A DNA stretch of 64,000 nt from an uncultured Pseudomonadales bacterium (GCA_943788895.1 CALSRZ010000004.1:120454-184453), one strand, 5' to 3'. Counted from the stretch's first letter, positions 9,209 to 18,992 are shown. Translations and numbers: made by a program. The notes: generated by a model not told the origin, from the letters alone.

Positions 9209-9946
9209 CTAAGCATTTTCCTCTTTCGGGCTGACCAGCCGCCCAAATAAAATACCCACTTCAAATAGCAACCACATCGGTATTGCCAGTAGTGTTTGCG
9301 AGAGGATATCTGGCGGTGTCAGCAACATGCCAAAGATAAAGCAGAAGACAAAAACATAGGGGCGTTTCTTGGCCAGTTTATCTGGGTCTACTGCACCCAT
9401 CCAAGAGAGTATAACGACGGCGATAGGAATCTCGAAGCTGATACCAAAGGCAAAGAACAGCTTGAGGACAAAATCCAGGTAGCTGCGGATATCGGTCATT
9501 ATGGCTATGCCCTCTGGGCCGACGCTGGTAAAAAACATAAATACCAGCGGAAATACCACATAGTAGGCGAAGGCCATTCCGGCGTAAAACAGAAACACGC
9601 TGGACATAAACAGGGGTATAACAATTTTCTTTTCGCGTTTGTAGAGTCCCGGCGCTACAAAGGCCCAGACCTGATACAGAATATAGGGCATGGCGGCAAA
9701 CATAGATAACACTAGGGTGAGTTTAAACGGTGTTAAAAATGGCGAGGCGACATCGGTGGCGATCATGGTTGATGATTCGGGGAGGTACTGACGCAAGGGC
9801 TCTGAGACATAGAGGTAGAGCTGATTGCTAAACGAGAACAGACCAATAAAGATAATTACCACGGAGGCGACTGCTCGCAGGACACGATTTCTGAATTCGA
9901 TCAGGTGGGCCATAAAGGGCTGGCTATCGAGTTTTTCTTCAGTCAT
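9209..9946 (-). CDS. tatC: Sec-independent translocase subunit TatC
   Basis: TatC is the six-helix inner-membrane receptor for twin-arginine signal peptides and works with TatA and TatB. The sequence has HLIEFRNRVLR at the N-terminus, YQVWAFVAPGLYKREKK in the first periplasmic/cytoplasmic region and FGISFEIPI with the conserved Glu before helix 5. The start at 9946 (MTEEKLDSQPF) overlaps the tatB stop by 8 bases. A frame extending to 10042 only re-reads the tatB repeat and is rejected. It is the last gene of the hisI-hisE-tatABC operon. Confidence 0.95.
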   Translation of the reverse strand: MTEEKLDSQPFMAHLIEFRNRVLRAVASVVIIFIGLFSFSNQLYLYVSEPLRQYLPESSTMIATDVASPFLTPFKLTLVLSMFAAMPYILYQVWAFVAPGLYKREKKIVIPLFMSSVFLFYAGMAFAYYVVFPLVFMFFTSVGPEGIAIMTDIRSYLDFVLKLFFAFGISFEIPIAVVILSWMGAVDPDKLAKKRPYVFVFCFIFGMLLTPPDILSQTLLAIPMWLLFEVGILFGRLVSPKEENA

Positions 9947-10364
9947 CTTTTGGTTGCTCTTTATTACGAGAGGCTGAGGGCTCTTTATTAGATGACGCTG
10001 AGGGCTCTTTATTAGACGATGCTGAGGGCTCTTGCTCTTCATAACGAGTCGCTAAAGGCTCTTCAAAAGGGTTTTCCGAGGCCATTTCCAGACTGCTGTC
10101 GAAGGCTTGTTTGTAGCTTTCTTCAAGATGCTCTTTGCTTTCATTGAGCTCGCGCATAACTTGTTCGTTATGCAGCTGCTGGCGGATATCATCCATACCC
10201 ACTTCCTGCTCCAGATCCTGGCGCGCCTTGGCGAGCATCTGTTTGAGGCGGCCGATCCACAGGGAAATGCTGCGCACCGTCTGCGGGAGGCGTTCGGGGC
10301 CCATCACCAGCAGGGTGACAAGGGCGATTAGCAGCAGTTCTGAAAAGCCGATATCAAACATCAA
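9939..10364 (-). CDS. tatB: Sec-independent translocase subunit TatB
   Basis: The 141-residue protein starts MMFDIGFSELLLIALVTLL, a short periplasmic end plus one helix containing the conserved Glu. The hinge GPERLPQ and an amphipathic helix follow. This is TatB, which binds precursors together with TatC. Compared with close relatives, the tail is lengthened by a tandem 8-residue repeat (EPSASSNK twice, then EPSASRNK), encoded by 24-bp DNA repeats that end just before the stop. The gene lies directly after tatA and overlaps tatC. Confidence 0.93.
   Translation of the reverse strand: MMFDIGFSELLLIALVTLLVMGPERLPQTVRSISLWIGRLKQMLAKARQDLEQEVGMDDIRQQLHNEQVMRELNESKEHLEESYKQAFDSSLEMASENPFEEPLATRYEEQEPSASSNKEPSASSNKEPSASRNKEQPKDD
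9973..10034 (-). repeat. 24-bp in-frame tandem repeat at the 3' end of tatB
   Basis: Two nearly identical 24-bp units (9973-9996 and 9997-10020, differing at a few bases near the end) are followed by a partial third (10021-10034). The unit is a multiple of three and adds the 8-residue repeat to the TatB tail. Read in the frame of tatC it gives the false N-terminal extension of tatC. Copy number probably varies between strains. Confidence 0.85.
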
Positions 10365-10589
10365 TTATTCAGCTGATTCTTTTTTCTCTTCCGCAGCCTT
10401 TTCATCGGCGCTATCAGCAGTCTTTTCTGCCGAATTCTCGGATGAAGCGTCCTCGTCCGAAGAGACAGAATCTTTAAAGCCCTTAACAGCGCCGCCCAGA
10501 TCAGAGCCAATGCCACGCAATTTTTTAGTGCCAAAAATCAGCGCAACAATAACCAGGATAATTAGTAGTTCCTGCCATCCAAAACCCAT
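10365..10589 (-). CDS. tatA: Sec-independent translocase subunit TatA
   Basis: A 74-residue protein beginning [20 protein letters not shown], with one helix, then the TatA hinge [10 protein letters not shown] and an amphipathic helix ([14 protein letters not shown]). The tail is acidic and rich in Glu, Ala and Ser. TatA oligomers form the transport pore. The gene abuts tatB. Confidence 0.95.
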   Translation of the reverse strand: MGFGWQELLIILVIVALIFGTKKLRGIGSDLGGAVKGFKDSVSSDEDASSENSAEKTADSADEKAAEEKKESAE

Positions 10590-10636
10590 CTTAATTCTCC
10601 GTAAAATATTCTATTGGTGTGTTATTTATTCGCGGT

Positions 10637-10966
10637 TTAACGCGCGGCCTTTTCATCCAAGCCAGATAGATCAAAACGTCTTTCTAACTCGCTGATAACT
10701 GCCTGGGCATCTTCACCGAGGTGCGAGAGCATCACCAGACTGTGAAACCATAAATCGGCGGTTTCGTAGACGAGTTTTTCATTATTGCCGCTAACTTCAG
10801 CATCGCGGGCGGCAAGAATAGTTTCAACTGATTCTTCGCCAACCTTTTCAAGAATCTTATTTAGTCCCGCTTCATGCAGGCTGGCCACATAGGACTTGTC
10901 CGCAGGTGACTGCTTGCGTGCTTCCAAGACCTCGCAGAGTTGTTGTAAAACATCAGTGCTGCTCAT
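10637..10966 (-). CDS. hisE: Phosphoribosyl-ATP pyrophosphohydrolase HisE
   Basis: HisE removes pyrophosphate from phosphoribosyl-ATP, step 2 of histidine synthesis. The MazG-like all-helical fold is visible in [20 protein letters not shown], the metal-binding [14 protein letters not shown] and the later [15 protein letters not shown] chose the ATG at 10966 rather than 11014, because AAGGAAAT lies upstream and it forms an ATGA overlap with the hisI stop. About 109 residues, standard length. Confidence 0.95.
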   Translation of the reverse strand: MSSTDVLQQLCEVLEARKQSPADKSYVASLHEAGLNKILEKVGEESVETILAARDAEVSGNNEKLVYETADLWFHSLVMLSHLGEDAQAVISELERRFDLSGLDEKAAR

Positions 10967-11343
10967 GAGTATATTTCCTTGGGATTCTTTAAAACTGGAT
11001 CTACAGCTTTCCACTGGCCATCTTCGAGTACGCGATAAAAGCAGGATTCTCTACCAGTGTGGCAGGCAATGCCGCCGAGCTGCTCAACCTGCATAATAAT
11101 TACGTCATTGTCACAGTCGAGACGCAGCTCTTTTAACAGCTGAACATGGCCTGATTCTTCACCTTTGCGCCACAGCTTATTGCGCGAGCGCGACCAGTAG
11201 ACAGCGCGATTTTCGTCGACGGTTAATTGCAGCGCCTCGGCATTCATCCAGGCGACCATCAATACGCGGCCAGTCGCAGCCTCCTGGGCTATGGCGGGAA
11301 CCAGCCCATCGCTGTTCCAGGCTATATTGTCGAGAAAGCTCAT
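10963..11343 (-). CDS. hisI: Phosphoribosyl-AMP cyclohydrolase HisI
   Basis: HisI opens the purine ring of phosphoribosyl-AMP, step 3 of histidine synthesis. The 126-residue protein has [24 protein letters not shown] and RLDCDND, plus the zinc motif [12 protein letters not shown]. It is translationally coupled to hisE by a 4-base overlap. In enterics the two are fused; here they are separate, as in Pseudomonas. Confidence 0.96.
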   Translation of the reverse strand: MSFLDNIAWNSDGLVPAIAQEAATGRVLMVAWMNAEALQLTVDENRAVYWSRSRNKLWRKGEESGHVQLLKELRLDCDNDVIIMQVEQLGGIACHTGRESCFYRVLEDGQWKAVDPVLKNPKEIYS

Positions 11344-11410
11344 TAATTTAATGTCCTGTTAATCAATAGATGAATTATGGCAGTAGTTATAACTCAACAC
11401 TAGCCCAAGG

Positions 11411-13042
11411 CTAGCGCAGTAGAAATAACACCAGGCCAGTGGCGACTAATACCAGGCCGGTCTCTGGTAGCTGGGAAAGTGTTTTGGCTGTTTCAGGAAA
11501 GGCTAAACAGAGACCTGAGCCGATCGCTGCTCCGGCAATTGCGGGAAACCATTTGCGTGCTGTGCCAACTCTAGCAGCTGTCGGCGCAACGACTTCAGGC
11601 TCCTTTTTCGCAAGGTCTGTCTGGCCATTCTGCTGCATGGATTGCAGTGCCTGATAAATCAGCGGTGGAATCTCGGGGAGCTGCTCAAGCCAGTCCGGTG
11701 CATAGCGTTTAAACTGCTTGAGCAGGCTTTTTGGTGAGTAGCGATCTTTTAGCCACTTATCGAGAAATGGCTGGGCGGTCGTCCACAGATCGAGCTGGGG
11801 ATAGAGCTGGCGACCCAAGCCTTCAATATTGAGCAGGGTTTTCTGTAGCAGCACCAGTGAGGGCTGCACTTCCATATTAAAGCGCCGCGCTGTGGTAAAC
11901 AGGCTGATCAACATATGGCCAAGTGATATCTCATTGAGTGGGCGCTGAAAGATCGGTTCGCAGACGGCACGAATCGCACTGGTAAATTCATTTACCGGAG
12001 TACTCTCCGGTACCCAGCCGGAGCGAATATGCAGCTCGGCGACCTGACGGTAGTCGCGCTTAAAAATAGCGATCAGGTTGCGTGCCATATAGTACTGATC
12101 ATCTTTGCTCAGCGAGCCCATAATTGCGCAGTCGATGGCGATATAAGAGGGCTTCTCAGGGTTGCTGGCATTGACGAAGATATTCCCCGGGTGCATATCC
12201 GCATGGAAGAAGTTGTGCTCAAATACCTGAGTAAAGAAGATCTCTACACCGCGCTCAGCCAGAGCTTTAAAGTTGACCCCGGCGGCTTTTAGCTCGTCGA
12301 TATTGGTTACTGGTGTGCCGTAAATACGCTCCATAACCAGCACTTTCTCATTGGAGTAGTCCCAGTCTATCTTTGGTACATAGAGCAGTGGCGAGCCATC
12401 GAAGTTATGCCGTAACAGTGAGGCGTTGGCGCCTTCAGCCTGCAGGTTAAGCTCATCGTAGATAACCTGCTCATAGTCAGCGATAACCTCGACCGGGCGC
12501 AGGCGACGACCATCCTGACTGTATCTGGCTAGCAGGCGGGCGAGGGTATACATCAGAGCAATATCTTTGCCGATAACCTTTTCAATATTGGGGCGCACGG
12601 CTTTAACCACCACATCGCTGCCATCTTTAAGCACAGCGGCATGCACCTGAGCTACTGAAGCAGAGGCCAGGGGCTCAGCTTCAAAGCTAAGAAATAGCTC
12701 GTCGACACTGCTGTTAAGTGCCTGCTCAACGATTTCACGGAACTTGGCGGACTTAAAGGGTGGAACATTGTCCTGTAGCTGCGCTAACTCTGTGCAGATA
12801 TCCTCAGGCACCAGATCGGGGCGCGTGGAAAGTAGCTGGCCAAATTTGACAAAGATTGGGCCGAGGCTCTCGAGAGCTTTGCGCAGACGCTCACCGCGAT
12901 TACTCGAGGGACGTCCATATAAAACCGCTGGGGCCAATACCAGACGCGCCAGCATTGGCAGCTTGTCTTTGTCGATCAGACTGTCGAGTCTATAGCGATA
13001 AACGACACGGGTGATCTTTAATAACCGGCGAAGGCGAATCAA
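11411..13042 (-). CDS. ubiB: UbiB, ABC1/ADCK-type atypical kinase for ubiquinone synthesis
   Basis: A 543-residue member of the ABC1/COQ8 family, required for ubiquinone biosynthesis, probably as an ATPase that helps handle isoprenoid intermediates. The family signature is [19 protein letters not shown] (the KxGQ motif), with the Ala-rich ATP loop in [12 protein letters not shown] and the catalytic-loop-like [13 protein letters not shown]. Two hydrophobic C-terminal segments (about residues 500-543) anchor it in the membrane. It overlaps the end of ubiJ by 4 bases (ATGA), so ubiE-ubiJ-ubiB is one operon. Confidence 0.95.
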   Translation of the reverse strand: MIRLRRLLKITRVVYRYRLDSLIDKDKLPMLARLVLAPAVLYGRPSSNRGERLRKALESLGPIFVKFGQLLSTRPDLVPEDICTELAQLQDNVPPFKSAKFREIVEQALNSSVDELFLSFEAEPLASASVAQVHAAVLKDGSDVVVKAVRPNIEKVIGKDIALMYTLARLLARYSQDGRRLRPVEVIADYEQVIYDELNLQAEGANASLLRHNFDGSPLLYVPKIDWDYSNEKVLVMERIYGTPVTNIDELKAAGVNFKALAERGVEIFFTQVFEHNFFHADMHPGNIFVNASNPEKPSYIAIDCAIMGSLSKDDQYYMARNLIAIFKRDYRQVAELHIRSGWVPESTPVNEFTSAIRAVCEPIFQRPLNEISLGHMLISLFTTARRFNMEVQPSLVLLQKTLLNIEGLGRQLYPQLDLWTTAQPFLDKWLKDRYSPKSLLKQFKRYAPDWLEQLPEIPPLIYQALQSMQQNGQTDLAKKEPEVVAPTAARVGTARKWFPAIAGAAIGSGLCLAFPETAKTLSQLPETGLVLVATGLVLFLLR

Positions 13043-13713
13043 GAGTTGGTCTCCGGCTTGTTGTTATTCTGTTTAAGTTTGTCGGCTACAAGCTGTTTAA
13101 TGACCTGACGGCTTTTATTAACCCGTGCCGCGGCGCGTTCTACTTCAGTAGAGAGGTGGCGAACCCGATGTGTAAAGTCTTCATACTCTGCAGCAGAGGG
13201 TGTGGCACGCAGCTCTTCTTGGGCAATTTCTGCGGCGGCAGACTTGGCTCTGCGACTGACATCCTTGGCGACAGTAGTTGAGCTGCGCAATGTATCGGCG
13301 AGGATATGGGCTGGAATATCGCCGATAATCGCGGCTAAAGCTGCCTCCCAATCTACATCAAGATTACGCATCAAGTTATTGATTTTAATTAAGAAATCAA
13401 GGTCACCATTGACGCTAATACCGGTGCCGGCAAAGGAGATTTGCTGTTCGTTATTCATTGCCAACCCAAGCATAGCAAGTAGTGATCCGCTAACTGTGGT
13501 GTCGGCGCTGTCCTGCCAGTTGCTGTGCAACATAATGCCGGTGCTGGTGGCTTCAATAGCCACTTTGAGGGGCGGCATATTGCTCTCAATCAGCAGAAGT
13601 TTGCCTTCGAGTTCGGCGATCTGGCGCTGGGTGGCAGGATCGTATTCGAGGGCGGCATTGATCAGTTTCTCTGCTGCCTCAAAGGCCGAGGCCTGCATAG
13701 CATTAAAAATCAC
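13039..13713 (-). CDS. ubiJ: UbiJ, SCP2-domain ubiquinone biosynthesis accessory factor
   Basis: The 224-residue protein sits between ubiE and ubiB, the position of ubiJ (yigP). The N-terminal half resembles the SCP2 lipid-binding fold ([20 protein letters not shown]). The C-terminal half is charged and helical and could form coiled coils (about residues 160-215). UbiJ is thought to present lipid precursors to the Ubi complex. Sequence similarity in this family is weak, so the call rests mainly on context and overall layout. It overlaps both neighbours. Confidence 0.88.
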   Translation of the reverse strand: MIFNAMQASAFEAAEKLINAALEYDPATQRQIAELEGKLLLIESNMPPLKVAIEATSTGIMLHSNWQDSADTTVSGSLLAMLGLAMNNEQQISFAGTGISVNGDLDFLIKINNLMRNLDVDWEAALAAIIGDIPAHILADTLRSSTTVAKDVSRRAKSAAAEIAQEELRATPSAAEYEDFTHRVRHLSTEVERAAARVNKSRQVIKQLVADKLKQNNNKPETNS

Positions 13714-14477
13714 TAGGGCTTAACTCCGCGGTGCAGGGCGACAATACCACCGGTCATATTATGGTAATCGCAGTTGCTAAAGCCGGCATCCTCGACCATG
13801 GATTTAAGGGTTTCCTGATCCGGGTGCATACGAATAGATTCCGCCAGATACTGATAGCTGTCGCTGTCTTTGGCAAATAGCTGACCGAGCTTGGGCAGTA
13901 TATTAAACGAGTAGCCGTCATAAATTTTTGACAGTAACTGGCTCGGTGGCTTGGAGAATTCCAATACCAGCAGTTTGCCGCCGGGTTTGAGTACGCGGTT
14001 CATCGAGCGCAGGGCCATAGCCTTGTCGGTGACATTGCGCAGACCAAAGGCAATGGTGATGACATCAAAGGTATTGTCCGGAAAGGGCAGGTACTGGGCA
14101 TTGGCCTGGGCGAACTGGATATTGTTGACCACGCCGCGATCCATCAGGCGGTCACGACCGACTTTAAGCATGGAGTCGTTGATATCGGCCAGTACTACCT
14201 GACCTTCGCTGCCGACTATGCGTGAGAACTTGGCAGCTAGATCACCGGTACCACCGGCGATATCCAGCACTTTGTGACCACGGCGAACACCAGACATCTC
14301 GATGGTCATACGCTTCCACAGACGGTGGATACCGGCGGACATCAGGTCGTTCATCAGATCGTAGCTGGAGGCTACCGAGTGGAATACTTCAGCAACTTTT
14401 TCCGCTTTTTCTTCGGTGTTAACGGTTTTGTAGCCAAAGTGGGTGGTGTTGTCAGACTCTTTAGACTTTTCAGACAT
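13713..14477 (-). CDS. ubiE: UbiE, C-methyltransferase of ubiquinone/menaquinone synthesis
   Basis: A class I SAM methyltransferase of 254 residues that methylates the benzoquinol ring. It shows the UbiE opening [22 protein letters not shown] motif [38 protein letters not shown] (read as two adjoining motifs) and the ending [13 protein letters not shown]. It is the first gene of the ubiE-ubiJ-ubiB run. Confidence 0.97.
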   Translation of the reverse strand: MSEKSKESDNTTHFGYKTVNTEEKAEKVAEVFHSVASSYDLMNDLMSAGIHRLWKRMTIEMSGVRRGHKVLDIAGGTGDLAAKFSRIVGSEGQVVLADINDSMLKVGRDRLMDRGVVNNIQFAQANAQYLPFPDNTFDVITIAFGLRNVTDKAMALRSMNRVLKPGGKLLVLEFSKPPSQLLSKIYDGYSFNILPKLGQLFAKDSDSYQYLAESIRMHPDQETLKSMVEDAGFSNCDYHNMTGGIVALHRGVKP

Positions 14478-14586
14478 AGATAAACGTCGCAGCGATCATA
14501 AAATATTGGGCGCCTATTGTAGCGGTAGTTTGAGCATTTAGGTATTGCTAGTGGAAAAAGGCTATGGCGTGTCTTGGATTGGACCG

Positions 14587-14985
14587 CTAAACCAATTTGA
14601 CCACCTGAGTATCTGGATCCCGAGACTGGCCAGCCTCTTGAAGTGCTTGCAGGTAGGCTGCCCATTTGCTCTGGTAGTTACTTCCCAGATCGAAGAGATA
14701 GTCCCAGCTGAAGATGCCGGAATCATGGCCATCACTAAAGCTGATCTGTATGGCATAGTTACCGGATTTGGCAATCGCTGTGATAGTGACCTTGCGCTTG
14801 CCAAACTGCAGTACTTCCTGACCGCGGCCGTGGCCGCGAACTTCCGCGCTGGGTGAGAGGACACGCAGATATTCCGCGGGCAGCTGGTGACGAATATCAC
14901 CAGCGTATTCCAGCGTCAGGCAATCCTTGGGCTTATTGAGAACAATGCGGCTTGGTATCAGGCTGCTATCCAGTGGCTTGCTCAT
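14587..14985 (-). CDS. DUF971 family protein (gamma-butyrobetaine hydroxylase N-terminal-like)
   Basis: A 132-residue protein with the DUF971 features YAGDIRHQLPAEYLRVLSPS, VTITAIAKSGNYAIQISFSD and SGIFSWDYLFDLG. The same fold is the N-terminal zinc-binding-type domain of gamma-butyrobetaine hydroxylases and is also found with Fe-S proteins, but stand-alone members have no proven role. It follows hslU by one base, an order common in pseudomonads, so it is probably cotranscribed with hslVU. Confidence 0.85.
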   Translation of the reverse strand: MSKPLDSSLIPSRIVLNKPKDCLTLEYAGDIRHQLPAEYLRVLSPSAEVRGHGRGQEVLQFGKRKVTITAIAKSGNYAIQISFSDGHDSGIFSWDYLFDLGSNYQSKWAAYLQALQEAGQSRDPDTQVVKLV

Positions 14986-14986
14986 A

Positions 14987-16315
14987 TTAGAGAATAAACC
15001 GGGTCAGATCTTCGTCAGCGGCCAGCTCACCGAGCTGTTTGTCGACAAAGGCTTTATCGATAGAGATGCTTTGCTCGCTACTACCCAGATCGGAGGCTTC
15101 AAAGGAAATTTCTTCCAGTAGTCGCTCCATAATCGTGTGCAGGCGGCGGGCACCAATATTTTCCGTGCCTTCATTGACCTCAAAGGCGATCTCGGCAATA
15201 CGTCGAACGCCATCTTCGGTAAAGGCGATATCGACACCTTCGGTGCCCATTAGTTCGTGGTACTGCTTGGTTAGCGAGGCTCTGGGTTCGGTGAGAATAC
15301 GCTCGAAATCATTGATCTTCAGCGAGTGTAGCTCTACGCGAATCGGCAGTCGTCCCTGCAATTCGGGAATAAGATCCGAGGGTTTGGCAAGATGGAATGC
15401 ACCGGAGGCGATAAATAAAATATGGTCGGTTTTAATCATGCCGTATTTAGTTGATACCGTGCTGCCTTCGATTAATGGCAGCAGATCACGCTGTACACCT
15501 TCACGGGAGACATCGGCACCACTGGCTTCACCGCGACGACAGACTTTGTCTATCTCATCGAGAAACACAATGCCATTTTGCTCAGCGGCATTGACGGCAA
15601 TCGCTTTAATCTCTTCTTCATTGATTAGTTTGGCGGCTTCCTCTTCTTTAAGGTGTTTTAGGGCCTCGGCGACAGTCAGCTTGCGCGTGGTTGTTTTTCC
15701 CTGACCCATATTGCTAAACATATTCTGCAGCTGTGAGGTCATCTCTTCCATGCCCGGAGGTGACATAATTTCTACGCCGGCAGTGGACTGGCTGAGTTCC
15801 ATCTCAATCTCTTTGTCATTTAAAGCACCTTCGCGAAGTTTCTTGCGAAACACCTGTCGCGTCGATGAACCTTGATCAGTCTGTCCATCGGCACTGCGAG
15901 CCGGGGGCAGCAGTACATCGAGAACCCGCTCTTCCGCGGAGTCCATGGCGCGCTGTTCGACCTTTTTAATCTCCTGTTCACGCACCTGCTTAACCGAGGT
16001 TTCTACCAGATCGCGAATAATTGATTCAACATCTTTGCCGACATAGCCGACTTCGGTAAATTTGGTGGCTTCGACTTTAACGAAAGGAGCGTTGGCCAGC
16101 CGTGCCAGCCGTCGGGCGATTTCGGTTTTACCCACACCGGTAGGCCCGATCATCAAAATATTTTTCGGCGTGACCTCATTGCGCATCTCATCGCCGAGTT
16201 GAGCGCGGCGCCAGCGGTTGCGCAGGGCGATAGCCACTGAGCGCTTGGCATCGTCCTGGCCAATAATATGGCGGTTTAGTTGGTGAACAATTTCTCTGGG
16301 TGTCATTTGCGACAT
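14987..16315 (-). CDS. hslU: HslU, ATPase of the HslVU protease
   Basis: An AAA+ unfoldase (442 residues) that feeds substrates to HslV. Walker A is [15 protein letters not shown] near residue 55, the HslU signature [17 protein letters not shown] follows, the I domain lies at about 110-240, Walker B is [11 protein letters not shown], and the C-terminus is the typical hydrophobic tail ending DLTRFIL that docks into HslV. It lies 24 bases after hslV. Confidence 0.97.
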   Translation of the reverse strand: MSQMTPREIVHQLNRHIIGQDDAKRSVAIALRNRWRRAQLGDEMRNEVTPKNILMIGPTGVGKTEIARRLARLANAPFVKVEATKFTEVGYVGKDVESIIRDLVETSVKQVREQEIKKVEQRAMDSAEERVLDVLLPPARSADGQTDQGSSTRQVFRKKLREGALNDKEIEMELSQSTAGVEIMSPPGMEEMTSQLQNMFSNMGQGKTTTRKLTVAEALKHLKEEEAAKLINEEEIKAIAVNAAEQNGIVFLDEIDKVCRRGEASGADVSREGVQRDLLPLIEGSTVSTKYGMIKTDHILFIASGAFHLAKPSDLIPELQGRLPIRVELHSLKINDFERILTEPRASLTKQYHELMGTEGVDIAFTEDGVRRIAEIAFEVNEGTENIGARRLHTIMERLLEEISFEASDLGSSEQSISIDKAFVDKQLGELAADEDLTRFIL

Positions 16316-16339
16316 AGTTATTCCTGATTTCCTGTCTAT

Positions 16340-16885
16340 TTAAGCGTTGGAGTCCAACTCTTCAATAGTTCGATTGTGATTGGTGTAGATGCAGATGTCG
16401 CCAGCAATTTTCAAACCCTGCTCAACAATATCCCGGGCGCTCATCTCGGTGTTATCCAACAGAGCGCGTGCTGCTGATTGGGCGAAGGGGCCGCCGGAGC
16501 CGATGGCGATCAAATCATCTTCCGGCTGAATAACATCGCCATTGCCGGTGATAATCAGCGAGGCTTCGCTATCGGCAACTGCCAACAGCGCTTCAAGCTT
16601 GCGCAGGATACGGTCGGTGCGCCAGTCTTTGGCTAGCTCGACAGCGGCTTTGGTGAGATTGCCCTGATGCTGTTCAAGCTTGGCTTCAAACCGCTCAAAG
16701 AGGGTAAAGGCATCGGCAGTACCGCCGGCAAATCCAGCGATAACTTTGTTCTGGTAGAGACGTCGAACTTTGCGTGCATTGCCTTTCATAATGGTATTGC
16801 CAAGGCTTACCTGGCCATCACCACCAATCACGACCTTGCCATTGCGGCGCACTGAAAGAATGGTTGTTCCGCGATACTGTTCCAC
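16340..16885 (-). CDS. hslV: HslV, threonine peptidase of the HslVU protease
   Basis: The 181-residue proteasome-like peptidase begins [17 protein letters not shown]. The short propeptide should be removed so that Thr7 becomes the nucleophile. [20 protein letters not shown] and [17 protein letters not shown] are diagnostic. The start codon is GTG at 16885, preceded by a strong AAGGAGT site. Upstream lies a candidate heat-shock promoter at 16915-16941. Confidence 0.97.
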   Translation of the reverse strand: MEQYRGTTILSVRRNGKVVIGGDGQVSLGNTIMKGNARKVRRLYQNKVIAGFAGGTADAFTLFERFEAKLEQHQGNLTKAAVELAKDWRTDRILRKLEALLAVADSEASLIITGNGDVIQPEDDLIAIGSGGPFAQSAARALLDNTEMSARDIVEQGLKIAGDICIYTNHNRTIEELDSNA

Positions 16886-16914
16886 GATTTACTCCTTAGT
16901 TTGGTTATCTCTAG

Positions 16915-16941
16915 AAATGGGGTCGACTGGCGGAATATCAA
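16915..16941 (-). promoter_or_regulatory. Candidate sigma-32 heat-shock promoter of hslVU
   Basis: On the minus strand, TTGATA (16936-16941) and CCCCATTT (16915-16922) are separated by 13 bases, close to the heat-shock consensus of a TTGAAA-type -35 and CCCCAT-type -10. The -10 lies about 30 bases before the hslV GTG, giving a short leader. HslVU is a heat-shock operon in E. coli. Confidence 0.65.
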
Positions 16942-16967
16942 TGGCTGTGATGAAAACTATTAAATAG

Positions 16968-17522
16968 TTATAAAAGTGGCAGATAACCATTGCGGCGCAC
17001 CGATTTTTCTACCTGACCGGGGAAAAAATTTAATAGCGGCAGACACCGCAGCCCAGCAATACGCAGGCCGCGTGAGGTCCAGTTATTGCAGGTATTAGTC
17101 AGCATATAAATGCCGCGGGCTTTGAAGAACGCTTCTCCGCTAGGCTTTTCTCTTACCGCTGTCGGCTCACCCTGAGAGTTCTTTTTAAAGTAGCTGGTTA
17201 TAAATTGCGCCACTGCCTCAATGATCAGCTGATTGCTATCAATGCTGTAAATGCGATTAGTCTCAGTAATTTCTTCGCGAATACTATTCACACCGAGCAC
17301 AGAAATAACCGCAGTTGAGGGCAGTAGTAGGGCCCGCGCTGCGCTGAGTAGGGTCTGCTGTGAGGAGCCGTAATACTGAAAGTCACCCCAGCCAATTCTG
17401 GCCCAGGGACAATCTTGCAGCTGTTGCTGAAGGGCGGGAATGTATTTCAATAGCACGCTCGAAGGCAACACTAGGTGAGTGTGAATACCATCGCGGAAAA
17501 AGTGTATTTGATAGTCGGACAT
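16968..17522 (-). CDS. DUF2459 family protein
   Basis: A 184-residue protein with the DUF2459 pattern: an N-terminal HTHLVLPS, a middle RIGWGDFQYYG and a C-terminal NTCNNWTSRGLRIAG. The conserved His, Asp and Cys/Asn residues suggest an enzyme active site (the arrangement is reminiscent of NlpC/P60-like hydrolases, an inference), but no activity is known to me. Unlike many members it lacks a clear N-terminal membrane anchor in this frame. It is a single gene between hslV and the toxin-like gene. Confidence 0.75.
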   Translation of the reverse strand: MSDYQIHFFRDGIHTHLVLPSSVLLKYIPALQQQLQDCPWARIGWGDFQYYGSSQQTLLSAARALLLPSTAVISVLGVNSIREEITETNRIYSIDSNQLIIEAVAQFITSYFKKNSQGEPTAVREKPSGEAFFKARGIYMLTNTCNNWTSRGLRIAGLRCLPLLNFFPGQVEKSVRRNGYLPLL

Positions 17523-17768
17523 AGGTTTTTATTATTTGCATGAGACCCAAGATTACATGTAAATCAAAAGTCAGTCCAAATATACGCGGAGTTCCAGTAT
17601 CTCCCCACCATCGTTATAGCCCTTTCGTGCACTACCTCTGATCAATTCCATCTCGCAGGCAAACTGTGTATTTGTTCCTTTTTTAGCGGTTGCTACCTGC
17701 ATTAGGCTTGCTGCGCCTCGAGGGAGATGAGGCAAATCAACTAATACTAAATCATAGAGGATAAAGTT
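17523..17768 (+). other. Intergenic leader of the toxin-like gene
   Basis: About 245 bases lie between two divergent genes. I see a ribosome-binding site (AGAGG, 9 bases before the ATG at 17769) and a weak 5-bp hairpin GCCTC...GAGGC (17715-17733), but no confident -35/-10 pair. A small minus-strand frame here overlaps the toxin start and is rejected as a gene. Confidence 0.5.
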
Positions 17769-18971
17769 ATGGCACTTGCACAAGCAATAAATAAAAATGC
17801 GCTATCACTGGCAGTTAAACAGACCACCTACAAGGAAAATGTCGTGGCTGTTAACACCTTGATTACCAGTGTTCTCACGTCAAATTTACCTACCCTCAAG
17901 CAAAATCCACCGGACTGGGAAGAGTATCAAAGCGCATTTGAAGCCGCCGATACAGGTGCCCTGAGTTGGGTTAACAATGTTATGGCACGGCTGTTAGATG
18001 TGCCGGATGATGTTAAGAGTTATAACGCGACCATCACCGCGCTTTTGGCTGATGCCAAATCTCAGGCGCAAACTCTGGAAACCGACCCGACTAATAAAAC
18101 TGCGTTGCAGACACTGAATACAGATCTTACCAATGTGACCAACACCCTAAACCTAGTGGTGACATTTATCAGTGGCGCCTTAACTGCAATTAAAAACTTT
18201 CAAAATGAGCTGCCAACACTGGCGGGTAACCTGCAAACCATTGCCGATAATTCTGCCAAAGACGCCAAGGCTGATCAGGCGCAGATTGATAAGTTAAATC
18301 AGGATATAGATAGTCTTAAAGCGGAGATCAAGAGCCTGACTGCTTCTATTGTGGCGCTTGCGGTTGTCGATGGTATTGCCCTGACGCTGGGTATTGTCGC
18401 GACCATTGCCGCTTTCCCTGAGGGTGCGCTGGTGTGGTTTGTGCTTGGGCCAGCGGTTATTGCGGCGACAGCTGTGATAGCGATTGATGGTGTGAAGATT
18501 ACTGCTGACAAGAAGCTGATTGAGTCCGATGAACAGCAGATAACCGGTTTAACGGCGGATGTTGCTGTACTGCAGGTGTTGTCGAAGAACTTTGCTTCGA
18601 TGTCGACAGAGGCGACTGATATTGAGACCAATCTGCAGGCTATTCTCGTCGAATGGCAGACTCTGGAGTCGGATGTAAATGCTGCGGTTAACGATATTAA
18701 GGAGGCGGTTAGCGATGCCAGTTCGGCAAACTTTACCGCGGTGGTCTCAGAGCTTGAGGATGCCATGACTGAGTGGGCTGCTGCCTATAAGCAGTCCGGT
18801 GACCTGCATCTTGAACTCAATGTTAACAGCGCCCAGCTGGAAGTGGGTATGACTCAGGATCAGATTCTTGCCGCTACCGGAGCTGCTCCAACAGTGGATA
18901 TCATCAAGTATTACAACCAGCTTCAAAACACCAGTACAGCAAGGAGAGTCGAGGCAGACGCTGTTGCTTAA
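17769..18971 (+). CDS. Predicted alpha-helical pore-forming toxin (HBL/Nhe/MakA-like)
   Basis: A 400-residue, almost wholly helical protein, rich in Ala, Thr, Asp and Leu. Long amphipathic helices (about residues 85-190 and 241-345) surround one hydrophobic hairpin at about 192-240 with the turn FPEGALVWF. That is the layout of ClyA-superfamily toxins such as Bacillus HBL-B/NheA and Vibrio MakA, in which the hairpin inserts into membranes. The heptad-like stretch AQIDKLNQDIDSLKAEIKSL precedes the hairpin. There is no signal peptide, as in several relatives, so the export route is unknown. The gene stands alone, with its own leader and a strong terminator, and no second or third component of a tripartite toxin lies nearby. 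Assignment rests on fold pattern, not on a searched match. Confidence 0.65.
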   Translation: MALAQAINKNALSLAVKQTTYKENVVAVNTLITSVLTSNLPTLKQNPPDWEEYQSAFEAADTGALSWVNNVMARLLDVPDDVKSYNATITALLADAKSQAQTLETDPTNKTALQTLNTDLTNVTNTLNLVVTFISGALTAIKNFQNELPTLAGNLQTIADNSAKDAKADQAQIDKLNQDIDSLKAEIKSLTASIVALAVVDGIALTLGIVATIAAFPEGALVWFVLGPAVIAATAVIAIDGVKITADKKLIESDEQQITGLTADVAVLQVLSKNFASMSTEATDIETNLQAILVEWQTLESDVNAAVNDIKEAVSDASSANFTAVVSELEDAMTEWAAAYKQSGDLHLELNVNSAQLEVGMTQDQILAATGAAPTVDIIKYYNQLQNTSTARRVEADAVA

Positions 18972-18992
18972 TGAGTAGGGGAGTTATTTGTC

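Noticed and set aside
9296..9709. Plus-strand frame of 137 residues opposite tatC
   Set aside because: It is an antisense shadow of a conserved membrane protein and matches no family I know.
9947..10042. N-terminal extension of TatC with repeated KSPQ words
   Set aside because: It only reads the tatB 3' repeat in another frame; TatC similarity begins at the start at 9946.
15039..15704. Plus-strand Ser-rich frame of 221 residues opposite hslU
   Set aside because: Ser/Arg-rich antisense translation of a highly conserved gene; no start signal.
17571..17783. Minus-strand frame of 70 residues before the toxin-like gene
   Set aside because: It overlaps the start of the toxin-like gene, has no recognisable motif or ribosome-binding site, and its composition is not gene-like.
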